Shown piece by piece: positions 1 through 7,550 of a stretch of DNA of 8,550 nt (position 1 is the stretch's first letter; every line of letters begins with the position of its first letter). Source of the stretch: Euzebyaceae bacterium. Its GTDB lineage: Bacteria > Actinomycetota > Nitriliruptoria > Euzebyales > Egibacteraceae. The notes below the pieces were generated by a model that saw only the letters and a program-made list of their open reading frames with translations, made no database searches and was not told the DNA's origin. The DNA lies in assembly GCA_013698135.1 (NCBI GenBank), contig JACCVM010000059.1, positions 1 to 8,550 on the forward strand, written 5' to 3'. Position numbers and translations under genes: made by a program.

Positions 1-5
1 AACCC

Positions 6-1103
6 GTGCGGCCCGGTTCATCGACGATCGGCTCGACCTTCGTCGAGCTCGTGCGCCTCACCGTGGTCGTCCTGGCCACCGGCGCCGCCTTCAGCCTGGG
101 CCCGCGGGTGGAGGGGTCCAGCCTGCTGGTCACGCTGCTCGGGGCCGGCATCGGCTACGTCGTGGGCGGGATCGCTGGGCGCTTTGTCCTTGGACGCATC
201 GACGCTGCGGAGCGCCGGTTGCGGTCGGTGTCCTCCCATGAGCTGCTGGCCTCCATTCTCGGCGCCATCCTCGGTCTGGTGACGGCGGCCGCGCTGACCT
301 GGCCGCTGCTGCTGTTCGGACCGAAGCTGTTCACCGTTGCGATCGCCGTCTTGGTCGCGCTGGTCCTGGCAGCCTTCGGCATCCGCGTCGGCGCCGCGCG
401 CGGCGGCGACTTGATGCGTTCGCTTGGGGTCACCGGCCGGCTCGACGTGACGTCGCCGAGCGGAGGCGCCCGCACCAAGCTGGTTGACACCTCCGCCCTC
501 ATCGACGGGCGCCTGGTCGACGTCTGCCGTGCCGGCTTCCTTGACGGCACCCTGGTGGTCCCGCAGTTCGTGCTGTACGAGTTGCAGGGTCTGGCCGACG
601 CCGGTGACGACGAGCGCCGCGGCCGCGGGCGGCGCGGCTTGGATGTGCTCGGGGCCCTGCAGCGCTCCTCTGGCGTCGCCCTGGAGGTCAGCGACCGCGA
701 CTATGTGGAGATCGAAGCGGTGGACGCCAAGCTGGTCGCGATGGCCCGTGACCACAAGGCCGGCCTGCTCACCGTGGACGGCAACCTGGGGCGGGTCGCC
801 GAGGTCCAGGGCGTCAAGGTGCTCAACCTGCATCAGCTCGCCGAACACCTACGCCCACCGGTGCTGCCGGGCAACCGGCTGGAGGTTCGCATCCTCAAGC
901 CCGGCCGCGAGCGCAACCAGGGCGTCGGCTACTTGTCGGATGGCACGATGGTCGTGGTGGAGGGCGGCCGCGACCGCCAGGGCGTGGAGGTGACGGTAGA
1001 GGTGACCAGCATCCTGTCCAACCCGAACGGGCGGATGGTCTTCGCCACGGCGGTCAACGCCCCGGAGCCCACCAGGCTTACCCCGCCCAGCGAGGCTGCG
1101 TGA
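6..1103 (+). CDS. PIN/TRAM-domain membrane protein, YacL-like (5' end uncertain)
   Basis: Predicted membrane-anchored PIN-fold nuclease with an RNA-binding-type TRAM domain. Hydrophobic segments at about residues 15-32, 38-62, 80-105 and 108-128 form a four-helix N-terminal membrane region. The PIN domain (about 155-280) starts with the motif KLVDTSALIDGR; likely metal-binding acidic residues are D161, E192 (VLYELQ), D240 and D258 (TVDGNLGR). The TRAM domain is about 285-350. This architecture is that of Bacillus YacL; RNase activity is inferred from the PIN family, not shown. The frame is open to the left edge, so the true start may lie outside the window; GTG at 6 and GTG at 51 are the visible options, and too little upstream sequence exists to judge a ribosome site. 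Its stop overlaps the ispD start (GTGA), implying coupled translation. The neighbourhood next to ispD-ispF is the same as in Bacillus. Confidence 0.88.
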   Translation: MRPGSSTIGSTFVELVRLTVVVLATGAAFSLGPRVEGSSLLVTLLGAGIGYVVGGIAGRFVLGRIDAAERRLRSVSSHELLASILGAILGLVTAAALTWPLLLFGPKLFTVAIAVLVALVLAAFGIRVGAARGGDLMRSLGVTGRLDVTSPSGGARTKLVDTSALIDGRLVDVCRAGFLDGTLVVPQFVLYELQGLADAGDDERRGRGRRGLDVLGALQRSSGVALEVSDRDYVEIEAVDAKLVAMARDHKAGLLTVDGNLGRVAEVQGVKVLNLHQLAEHLRPPVLPGNRLEVRILKPGRERNQGVGYLSDGTMVVVEGGRDRQGVEVTVEVTSILSNPNGRMVFATAVNAPEPTRLTPPSEAA

Positions 1104-1795
1104 CCACCACCGCCATCTTGGTGGCCGCGGGAGCCGGCGAACGGCTCGGTACGGGGCGGCCGAAGGCGCTGGTCGAGCTCGGAGGCGAACCGCTGCTGGT
1201 GCACGCCGCCAGGGCCTTGCGGGCAGCCACCAGTATCGACCACCTGGTGGTGGTTGTGCCGATGGGTGTCGAGGCGACGCCGGCTGCGGCGCTGCTGAAC
1301 TCCGCCGGCTGGCCGGATGCCGCGCTGTGCGAAGGTGGCCCGACTCGGCAGAGCTCGGTGTCGGCGGGACTGTCTGCCTGCCCGCCGGACAGCCGCGTCA
1401 TCGCCGTCCACGACGCCGCCCGCCCGCTGGTCTCGCCGCGCCTGATCGACCGGACCCTCGCCTCCCTCACCGCCGGCTGGGACGCGGTCGCCCCAGGACT
1501 GGTCGTCGCCGACACGCTGAAGCTGGTCGACTCCACCCGCCAGGTCGTCCTGCGCACCGTCGACCGCCGCGGGGTGTGGGCGGTGCAGACCCCTCAGGTG
1601 TTCGGTCGCGTCACGCTGGACCGGGTGCACGCACGCATCGCTTCGTCGGCCGACGCCGCCACGGATGACCTGTCGCTGGTCGAGCGCGCCGGAGGCCGCG
1701 TGCGCCTCATCGAGGGCGAGCGCAGCAACATCAAGGTCACCTTTCCTGAGGACCTTGCCTTCGCCGAACGGCTGCTGGCAGGGGACCGTTCGTGA
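1100..1795 (+). CDS. ispD: 2-C-methyl-D-erythritol 4-phosphate cytidylyltransferase IspD
   Basis: Cytosolic enzyme of the MEP isoprenoid pathway that transfers CMP from CTP to methylerythritol 4-phosphate. The 231-residue length is normal. The N-terminal nucleotide-binding signature AAGAGERLGTGRPKAL carries R15 and K22, equivalent to E. coli R20 and K27. EGGPTRQSSVSAGL, VHDAARPL, R156 in VDRRGVWAVQTPQVF and K212 in SNIKVTFPEDL are further family motifs (E. coli R157 and K213 equivalents). The GTG start overlaps the preceding stop by four bases. The stop overlaps the ispF ATG by one base (TGATG), so the three genes are very likely one transcript. No frameshift or missing active-site residue is visible. 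Confidence 0.97.
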   Translation: MTTTAILVAAGAGERLGTGRPKALVELGGEPLLVHAARALRAATSIDHLVVVVPMGVEATPAAALLNSAGWPDAALCEGGPTRQSSVSAGLSACPPDSRVIAVHDAARPLVSPRLIDRTLASLTAGWDAVAPGLVVADTLKLVDSTRQVVLRTVDRRGVWAVQTPQVFGRVTLDRVHARIASSADAATDDLSLVERAGGRVRLIEGERSNIKVTFPEDLAFAERLLAGDRS

Positions 1796-2274
1796 TGCGC
1801 GTCGGTCAGGGGGTGGACGTCCACGCCTTCTCCGACGACCGTGACCGGCCCCTGGTGCTCGGTGGATTGCTGCTGCCGGGCGAGCAGGGGCTCTCGGGCC
1901 ACAGCGATGCCGACGTCGTGCTGCACGCCGTCGTTGACGCGCTGCTTGGCGCTGCCGCCCTGGGTGACATCGGCACGGTGTTCGGCACGGACGAGCCGCG
2001 CTATGCCGGCGCGCCCTCGTCGGTCTTCGTCGAGGAGGCTGTGCGCCGTGTGGCGACGGCGGGCTGGTCGGTGATGTCGGTCGACGTGACGATCATCGCG
2101 CAGCGCCCTCGCATCGGCGCCCACCGCACCCGCATCGCCGACGCCGTGCAGACCCTGCTCGGCGTGGCGCCGGGCACCGTCAGCGTCAAGGCCACCACCA
2201 CCGACGGGCTCGGCGCAATCGGCAGGGGAGCGGGGATGGCCTGCCAGGCGATCGCACTCCTCGAGCGCCCCTGA
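1795..2274 (+). CDS. ispF: 2-C-methyl-D-erythritol 2,4-cyclodiphosphate synthase IspF
   Basis: Converts CDP-methylerythritol 2-phosphate to the cyclic diphosphate with loss of CMP, two steps after IspD's substrate. The predicted protein has 159 residues, typical of the trimeric family. Counting from ATG 1795 places the metal ligands D8 and H10 (GQGVDVHAF) exactly as in E. coli; H44 (GHSDADVVLHAVVDALLG) is the third ligand and D58 lies in LGDIG. For this reason ATG 1795 is preferred to the in-frame GTG immediately before it at 1792. The C-terminal nucleotide-binding signature reads KATTTDGLGAIGRGAGMA; compared with the common TTE...GRGEG form it has Asp for Glu and Ala for Glu, probably tolerated but worth noting. 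It is the last gene on the plus strand before a convergent minus-strand gene. Confidence 0.96.
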   Translation: MRVGQGVDVHAFSDDRDRPLVLGGLLLPGEQGLSGHSDADVVLHAVVDALLGAAALGDIGTVFGTDEPRYAGAPSSVFVEEAVRRVATAGWSVMSVDVTIIAQRPRIGAHRTRIADAVQTLLGVAPGTVSVKATTTDGLGAIGRGAGMACQAIALLERP

Positions 2275-2306
2275 CCCCGGCCGGCCACCTCGCATGAACT
2301 CACGGT

Positions 2307-2319
2307 CCGACGACGTCGG
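2307..2319. terminator. Short hairpin between convergent genes, possible weak terminator
   Basis: CCGAC-GAC-GTCGG is a perfect five-base-pair stem with a three-base loop. It lies in the 46-base gap between the ispF stop (2274) and the stop of the minus-strand gene (2321), where a bidirectional terminator would be expected. There is no T tract on either side and the stem is short, so termination is only inferred from position. Confidence 0.25.
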
Positions 2320-2320
2320 T

Positions 2321-2645
2321 TCAGGACTTCGGCTCGCGCTCCTCCAGGTCGATCCAGGAGCCATCCGCGCGGCGGAGCTGTGCACGGGTCAGCTCTCCGA
2401 CCATCCCCGAGTCCACCGCAACCACGATCTCCGTGCCGTCCTGCGCCCGTAGCGGTCAGGTTCTTGTCGCCGTAGAAGATCTTCGCCTTGTCGACGACCT
2501 CGCCGTCGACCACCAGTCGAGCCTCGTTGAGCACGACACGCCGCTTGTCGAACTCAAGCTCGACATCGTGTCCGTCGCAGGTCGCGCCGTAACGCTTCGT
2601 CCGATAACCCAGGTAGCGATCGCTCAACGTAGCCCCGCCGGTCAT
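2321..2645 (-). CDS. Small protein of unknown function, reading frame broken near 2446
   Basis: I do not recognise the family. The minus-strand ATG at 2645 opens MTGGATLSDRYLGYRTKRYG, continuing to KIFYGDKNLTAT at about residue 67. In the same frame the downstream sequence turns into Arg/Gly/Pro-rich shadow translation that would run on into ispF, whereas another frame continues naturally as QDGTEIVVAVDSGMVGEL, then TRAQLRRADGSWIDLEE, to a TGA at 2323-2321. Removing one base from the CCC run at 2446-2448 joins the two parts as LTATAQDGTE and gives a 107-residue protein. It is charged and likely beta-rich, without signal peptide or membrane segment, and has one Cys (CDGHDV). The gene converges on ispF and diverges from cysS. 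The break is probably a sequencing or assembly error, since codon bias stays coding-like on both sides; a young pseudogene is the alternative. Confidence 0.68.
2446..2448 (-). other. Putative one-base insertion site in the small minus-strand gene
   Basis: Plus-strand CCC (minus-strand GGG) is the most economical site of the extra base. Read on the minus strand, GCT ACG GGC GCA leads out of frame, whereas one G fewer gives GCT ACG GCG CAG GAC, encoding ATAQD and continuing in the open downstream frame. Upstream of about 2458 the second frame meets a TGA, so the shift must lie between roughly 2441 and 2458. Confidence 0.55.
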
Positions 2646-2655
2646 CGTCGAGATT

Positions 2656-2672
2656 CGTTAGTCGGCCTAACG
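2656..2672. promoter_or_regulatory. Palindrome CGTTAG-N5-CTAACG, candidate operator
   Basis: A perfect six-base inverted repeat with a five-base spacer, centred about 19 bases upstream of the minus-strand ATG at 2645. Dyad symmetry of this size in an A/T-richer divergent intergenic region fits a dimeric repressor or activator site acting on the small gene. It could instead fold as a leader hairpin in that transcript. The regulator is unknown. Confidence 0.4.
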
Positions 2673-2879
2673 TAACAGGGAGTAAAGAACACCGGACAGA
2701 CAAGGGATTGGGCGGTCGAGTGGGGCCCGCGAGCATGGCGAGGTCGATCCCGCCGCGGGGGCGAGCGCGCAGCCCACGCCGAACGCGCCCGGGCCGCAGG
2801 GGAGCGTGACCAGGGCGTCGGCTTCGGCGAAGTGGAACCCGACCGCGCTCCAGTAGCCGGAGGCGGTAGCGCCGCCGAC

Positions 2880-2885
2880 TAGTCT
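2880..2885 (+). promoter_or_regulatory. Possible -10 element (TAGTCT) for leaderless cysS
   Basis: TAGTCT fits the actinobacterial TANNNT -10 pattern and ends eight bases before the cysS ATG at 2893, so transcription would begin at or next to the A of ATG. No Shine-Dalgarno sequence lies at usable distance from that ATG (the nearest GGAGG is about 30 bases upstream), which agrees with a leaderless mRNA. No convincing -35 box is present. cysS needs its own promoter here because the gene before it is on the opposite strand. Confidence 0.35.
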
Positions 2886-2892
2886 GGCGGCC

Positions 2893-4251
<1,359 letters not shown>

Positions 4252-4273
<22 letters not shown>

Positions 4274-5019
4274 GCAGCGGGCGGCCACCGCAGGCCGATG
4301 CCGGGGTGCACGCGATCCCGGGACGCAAGCCGGTGTCCGAGGCATTGCGCGCCGGCCGGCGGCTGCAGGCGGTGACGGTGGATCGACGCGCCGCTGCCGA
4401 CCTGGAAGCGCTGCTGTCTGCGGCGCAGCAGGCCGGCGTTTCCGTCCGCCGCGGCGATCGCGACGACCTCGACCGGCTGTCCGGCGGTGTGCGGCACCAA
4501 GGGGTGGTGGCCACCGCCCCGCCCTATCCCTACCGCCGCCTGGCAGAGCTCGGCGACACCGACCTGCTCGTGGTCCTTGACGGGGTCACCGATCCGCAGA
4601 ACCTGGGGGCCATCGCCCGCAGCGCCGAGGCCGCCGGAGCAGGGGGGCTGGTCGTGCGGGAGCGGCGCAGCGCGGGGGTAACGCCGGCCGCGGAGAAGGC
4701 GGCCGCCGGCGCGCTGTCCTGGCTGCCGGTGGTGATGGTGCCCAACATCGTGCGAGCCCTCGGCGACCTGACCGAACGCGGCTTCTGGTCGGTGGGGCTG
4801 GCTACAGCGGCGCCGGTGACCCTGTGGGACTGCGGCCTGTTCGACGGCAAGGTGGCGATCACGGTCGGTGGGGAGGGTGAGGGGCTGTCACGGCTGGTGG
4901 CCCAGCGAGTCGACCAGCTGGTGCGCATTCCGATGTCGGGGACGCTCGAGTCGCTCAACGCCTCCGCCGCCGCGGCGGTCACCCTGTTCGAGATCGCGCG
5001 GCGGAAAACGCTGTTGTGA
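4252..5019 (+). CDS. rlmB: RlmB/TrmH-family 23S rRNA 2'-O-methyltransferase
   Basis: SPOUT-class methyltransferase using S-adenosylmethionine; RlmB methylates the ribose of a 23S rRNA guanosine (G2251 in E. coli). The N-terminal substrate-binding domain begins at HAIPGRKPVSEALRAGR (about 20-36). The knotted C-terminal domain shows the three SpoU motifs: VTDPQNLGAIARSAEAAG with N117, TVGGEGEGLS with E208, and IPMSGTLESLNASAAAAV with N236. The start is uncertain: TTG 4252 has GAGG seven bases upstream and overlaps cysS by 22 bases, TTG 4270 overlaps the cysS stop as TTGA like the upstream junctions, and GTG 4306 begins right at the domain. Any of these gives about 237-255 residues, normal for the family. 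Overlap with cysS indicates co-transcription. The exact methylation target is inferred from family and from the cysS-rlmB adjacency. Confidence 0.92.
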
Positions 5020-5034
5020 GTGCGCTGAGCGCAC
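5020..5034 (+). terminator. Hairpin directly after rlmB, possible terminator or attenuator
   Basis: GTGCGC-TGA-GCGCAC is a perfect six-base-pair stem with a three-base loop that starts on the first base after the rlmB TGA. It is not followed by a T tract (CCACACCCC instead), so it is at best a U-less terminator of the kind proposed for actinobacteria, or a processing or attenuation element between rlmB and the sigma factor gene. Confidence 0.4.
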
Positions 5035-5070
5035 CACACCCCATCCTGAAAGGCGTCCAGCGGGGAACAG

Positions 5071-5814
5071 GTGTACAAGACGTCGTGGTGTGCCGCCGCC
5101 GCCACCAGCACGGCTGACGGGGAGGACGTTGACGCCCGTGGTTCCCGTTTCGTCGCAAGCCCGCTTCGCGCAGTCGTCCGAACCCGACGAAACCTCGTCG
5201 TTCGCTGCTGGGCGGGCGAGGACGAGGCGCTCGACCTGCTCCTGACTCGCTATCGCGCGGCGGTGCGCAACAAGGCGCGCTCCTACTTTTTGGTGGGCGC
5301 CGACCGCGAGGACGTGGTGCAAGAGGGCATGATCGGTCTGTACAAGGCCGTGCGGGATTTCGACCCGAGTCGATCGAGCTTTCGCTCCTTCGCCGACCTG
5401 TGCGTGACCCGGCAGATCATCAGCGCGGTCAAGTCCGCGACTCGCCAGAAGCACACGCCGTTGAATAGCTATGTATCGCTGTACCTGCCGGCTCATCACG
5501 ACGACGCGGGCGCCGAGATCGTCGATGAGATCGCGGCCGAAGCGGTGGACCCGGCGGAGGCCGTGGTCTCCGCGGCAGAGCTGGCGATGCTCGAGGAGAT
5601 CTTCGCCGAGATCCTGTCCAACCTCGAGGCCGAGGTCCTGCAGCGCTACGTCGAAGGCGAGACCTACGTCGAGATCGCCGATGCCCTCAACCGCCACACG
5701 AAGTCGATCGACAACGCCCTGCAGCGCATCAAGAAGAAGCTGGACACCTACTTGGCCCAACGACAGGTCGCCGAGGCTGAGGTTGCCGAGGCTGGGGTCG
5801 CCAAGACCGGCTGA
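5071..5814 (+). CDS. SigH-like sigma-70 family RNA polymerase sigma factor, N-terminus doubtful
   Basis: Predicted sigma factor directing RNA polymerase to a gene subset; it most resembles the SigH group named for Bacillus sporulation, widespread in non-sporulating actinobacteria. Numbered from GTG 5071, region 2 spans about 40-130, with ADREDVVQEGMIGLYKAVRD (core binding, from about 77) and CVTRQIISAVKSATRQKH (promoter -10 recognition). Region 4 (182-228) contains the helix-turn-helix YVEIADALNRHTKSIDNALQRI. No ECF anti-sigma gene is adjacent. The first 45 residues look wrong: they are Arg-rich with poor GC3 and many CGA codons. In the next frame, TTG 5129 or GTG 5138 behind a strong GGGGAGG starts VVPVSSQARFAQSSEPDE, which would join LVVRCWAGEDEAL if one A were restored at 5190-5192. 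The true protein is therefore probably about 225 residues. The C-terminus is a short Val-Ala-Glu-Ala repeat. Confidence 0.9.
   Translation: MYKTSWCAAAATSTADGEDVDARGSRFVASPLRAVVRTRRNLVVRCWAGEDEALDLLLTRYRAAVRNKARSYFLVGADREDVVQEGMIGLYKAVRDFDPSRSSFRSFADLCVTRQIISAVKSATRQKHTPLNSYVSLYLPAHHDDAGAEIVDEIAAEAVDPAEAVVSAAELAMLEEIFAEILSNLEAEVLQRYVEGETYVEIADALNRHTKSIDNALQRIKKKLDTYLAQRQVAEAEVAEAGVAKTG
5119..5125 (+). promoter_or_regulatory. Strong Shine-Dalgarno site supporting an alternative sigma-factor start
   Basis: GGGGAGG is the best ribosome site in the interval between rlmB and the sigma factor. It precedes TTG 5129 (short spacing, 3 bases) and GTG 5138 (long spacing, 12 bases), both in the frame that encodes PVSSQARFAQSSEPDE, not in the frame of GTG 5071. 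It therefore supports a start here plus a lost base near 5190-5192. Confidence 0.45.
5767..5802 (+). repeat. 15-base tandem repeat in the sigma factor 3' end
   Basis: Two near-identical units, GTCGCCGAGGCTGAG and GTTGCCGAGGCTGGG, are followed by a six-base partial copy GTCGCC. They encode the C-terminal V-A-E-A-E/G repeat after the helix-turn-helix. In-frame repeats of this kind can vary in copy number between strains without breaking the protein; no function is implied. Confidence 0.6.
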
Positions 5815-5842
5815 CCGCCGCGCGGCGCGCCACAATGGCGGC

Positions 5843-6685
5843 ATGGTCCGCACCGATCCGGCTCGACGGGAAGCTCGTGATCGGCTGGCCCCCTCCCCGG
5901 CCAGGGTCCTGCTGCGACCCCGCTGGTTGCTCGCGCACGCCGTGGTCGTCGCCATCGCGATCCTGTTCGTCAGCCTTGGCCTGTGGCAGCTGCGGCGGCT
6001 GGACGAGCGGCGCGACAGCAACGCCTTGATCTCCCAGCGCCTAACGGCCCCGGCCGAGCCGCTGGCGACCGTCCTCGACGAGGCCGGGGCGGACCCCGCC
6101 GAGCTGACCTACCGGCGAGTCGTGGTGGACGGACGATACGTGCCGGCCGAGGAGGTGCTGCTCAGCCCGCGAAGCGACAACGAGGAGCCGGGCCACCATG
6201 TCGTCACACCGCTGGTCACCGCGGGCGGCCGGGCGGTGCTGATCGATCGCGGGTGGGTGCCCTTCGCCCTTGACGAGCCTCCGGTGTCCCAGGCCGCGCC
6301 ACCGCCGGGGGAGGTGCGCGTGGAGGGCATCGTGATGCCCGACCAGACCGCCAATCGCTTCGGGTCACGCAGCGGCACCGACGAGCAGGTCGACTATCTG
6401 TCGGTGGTCGACGTCGCACGGCTGCAGCCCCAGGTGGGCGAACCCCTGTACCGCTTCTACGTCCAGCTCGGCCGCCAGCAACCCTCGGCGGGAGCGCTGC
6501 CGCGCACTCCCAACCCCCTCGACCTAGGCGAGGGCCCGCATCTGTCCTACGCTCTGCAGTGGTTCTCGTTCACGCTCATCGGTCTGGTTGGCTACCCGTT
6601 GCTGATCCGCAAGAGCCTGCACCGGACCGGTGACGGGCCAGGTGGCCAGCCGCAGCAGGGTGGGACGGCTGCGGACAGCGGGTAG
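5843..6685 (+). CDS. SURF1-family cytochrome c oxidase assembly protein
   Basis: Membrane protein assisting assembly of aa3-type haem-copper oxidase, in bacteria thought to deliver or retain haem a for subunit I. The 280-residue product has the family layout: a short basic cytoplasmic N-terminus, transmembrane helix 1 (about 28-47, LLAHAVVVAIAILFVSLG) running into WQLRRLDER, a large extracytoplasmic domain with YRRVVVDGRYV and AVLIDRGWVP, then transmembrane helix 2 (about 235-255, within LQWFSFTLIGLVGYPLLIRKS) and a Gly/Gln-rich tail. ATG 5843 is chosen because it lies 28 bases after the sigma factor stop and just before the first helix; the frame is open far upstream but that part is a shadow of the sigma gene. 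The ribosome site is weak. No oxidase or haem A synthase gene is nearby, so the partner operon must lie elsewhere. Presence implies aerobic respiration. Confidence 0.9.
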   Translation: MVRTDPARREARDRLAPSPARVLLRPRWLLAHAVVVAIAILFVSLGLWQLRRLDERRDSNALISQRLTAPAEPLATVLDEAGADPAELTYRRVVVDGRYVPAEEVLLSPRSDNEEPGHHVVTPLVTAGGRAVLIDRGWVPFALDEPPVSQAAPPPGEVRVEGIVMPDQTANRFGSRSGTDEQVDYLSVVDVARLQPQVGEPLYRFYVQLGRQQPSAGALPRTPNPLDLGEGPHLSYALQWFSFTLIGLVGYPLLIRKSLHRTGDGPGGQPQQGGTAADSG

Positions 6686-6715
6686 GGCTGTCGTTGAATC
6701 GTTCGAGCTCATCAC

Positions 6716-6720
6716 AGGAG
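6716..6720 (+). promoter_or_regulatory. Ribosome binding site fixing the aldo/keto reductase start
   Basis: AGGAG lies five bases before ATG 6726, the clearest Shine-Dalgarno placement in the window. It excludes the longer in-frame opening at 6630, which would overlap the end of the SURF1 gene. Confidence 0.75.
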
Positions 6721-6725
6721 CAACC

Positions 6726-7532
6726 ATGCGATACGTGTCGTTGGAAGGCCGCCGTGTCCCGGCGCTCGGCCTGGGGACCTGGGAGCTGGAGGGTGCGACG
6801 TGCCGGGAGACCGTGGCGACGGCCCTGGAGCTGGGCTACCGCCACATCGACACCGCGCAGGGCTACGGCAACGAAGCCGATGTCGGAGCGGGGATCGACG
6901 GCAGCGACCGCGAGGAGCTGTTCCTCACCACCAAGCTGGGCACCTCCAACCTCAGCACCCAACGGGTGCACAGCTCGACGCGCGAGAGCCTGGACAAGCT
7001 GGGCACCGACTATGTCGACCTGCTGCTGATCCACTGGCCGGCGGCCTTCGAGCGGGTCGACGAGACGCTGTCGGCGATGGCGGAGCTGCGCGAAGCTGGT
7101 GCCATCCGCCACATCGGAGTGAGCAACTTCACGTCCGCGCAACTGGTCGAGGCCGCGCGCCTCGCGCCGGTGGCCTGCAACCAGGTGGAGTACCACCCAT
7201 TTCTTGGACAGCAGGCGGTGTTGGCGGCGGCGCGGGAGCACGACATGGTCGTGGCGGCCTACTCGCCGTTGGCGCGTGGCGCGGTGATGGATGACCAAAC
7301 GGTCAACGACATCGCCGAGGCGCACGATGCAACGCCCGGTCAAGTGGCGCTGGCCTGGCTGCTGGCCCAGGACGGCGTGATGGCGATTCCCAAGGCCAGC
7401 AGCCGCGAGCATCTGCAGGAGAACCTGGCGGCTGTCGATCTGCGGCTGACCGATGATGAGCTTGCCCGCCTCGACGATCTCGAGCGTGGTCAGCGCATCA
7501 TCGATCCGCCATCCGCACCCAACTGGGACTGA
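6726..7532 (+). CDS. Aldo/keto reductase, 2,5-diketo-D-gluconate reductase-like
   Basis: Soluble NADPH-dependent oxidoreductase of the AKR superfamily, reducing aldehydes or ketones; the physiological substrate is unknown. The 268-residue TIM-barrel protein has the full catalytic tetrad: D42 and Y47 in HIDTAQGYGNE, K70 in FLTTKLG and H103 in LLLIHWP. GVSNF (about 137-141) and NQVEYHPF are further family signatures, and the cofactor phosphate site is IPKASSREHLQEN, with K223 and R227 pointing to NADPH. Short length and the DTAxxYGNE form resemble DkgA/DkgB and the many actinobacterial AKR5-type enzymes, which act on methylglyoxal and similar carbonyls. It starts 40 bases after the SURF1 stop and ends 18 bases before pepN, so it may be co-transcribed with either, but no shared pathway is evident. 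Confidence 0.93.
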   Translation: MRYVSLEGRRVPALGLGTWELEGATCRETVATALELGYRHIDTAQGYGNEADVGAGIDGSDREELFLTTKLGTSNLSTQRVHSSTRESLDKLGTDYVDLLLIHWPAAFERVDETLSAMAELREAGAIRHIGVSNFTSAQLVEAARLAPVACNQVEYHPFLGQQAVLAAAREHDMVVAAYSPLARGAVMDDQTVNDIAEAHDATPGQVALAWLLAQDGVMAIPKASSREHLQENLAAVDLRLTDDELARLDDLERGQRIIDPPSAPNWD

Positions 7533-7550
7533 CCCCGGAGCTGTCTTTCG

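Larger units (their letters stand above)
2646..2892. other. Divergent intergenic region between the small gene and cysS
   Basis: This stretch of 247 bases separates two divergently transcribed genes and should hold promoters for both. It contains a perfect palindrome at 2656-2672 and a -10-like hexamer at 2880-2885. The part at 2646-2700 is visibly richer in A/T than the surroundings. The part at about 2700-2870 is again very GC-rich and open in more than one frame on both strands, but no frame has a recognisable product, a plausible start with a ribosome site, or a boundary consistent with its neighbours. A decayed gene remnant is possible but not supported. Confidence 0.5.

Noticed and set aside
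18..848. 276-residue minus-strand open frame antisense to the PIN/TRAM gene
   Set aside because: Its Gln/Asp/Gly-rich composition is typical of an antisense shadow; the plus strand carries a clear PIN domain.
2001..2320. Downstream part of the minus-strand frame that starts at 2645 and runs into ispF
   Set aside because: After the frame break it is shadow sequence antisense to ispF; the natural continuation of the small gene is in another frame and stops at 2321.
5471..5842. Upstream extension of the SURF1 frame
   Set aside because: It overlaps the sigma factor region 4 coding sequence and translates as Arg/Ser/Pro-rich shadow; SURF1 homology starts only after ATG 5843.
4888..6021. 377-residue minus-strand open frame antisense to rlmB, the sigma factor and SURF1
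   Set aside because: It crosses three well-supported genes on the other strand, has low-complexity Arg/Gly/Leu composition and no recognisable motif; long antisense frames are expected at this GC content.
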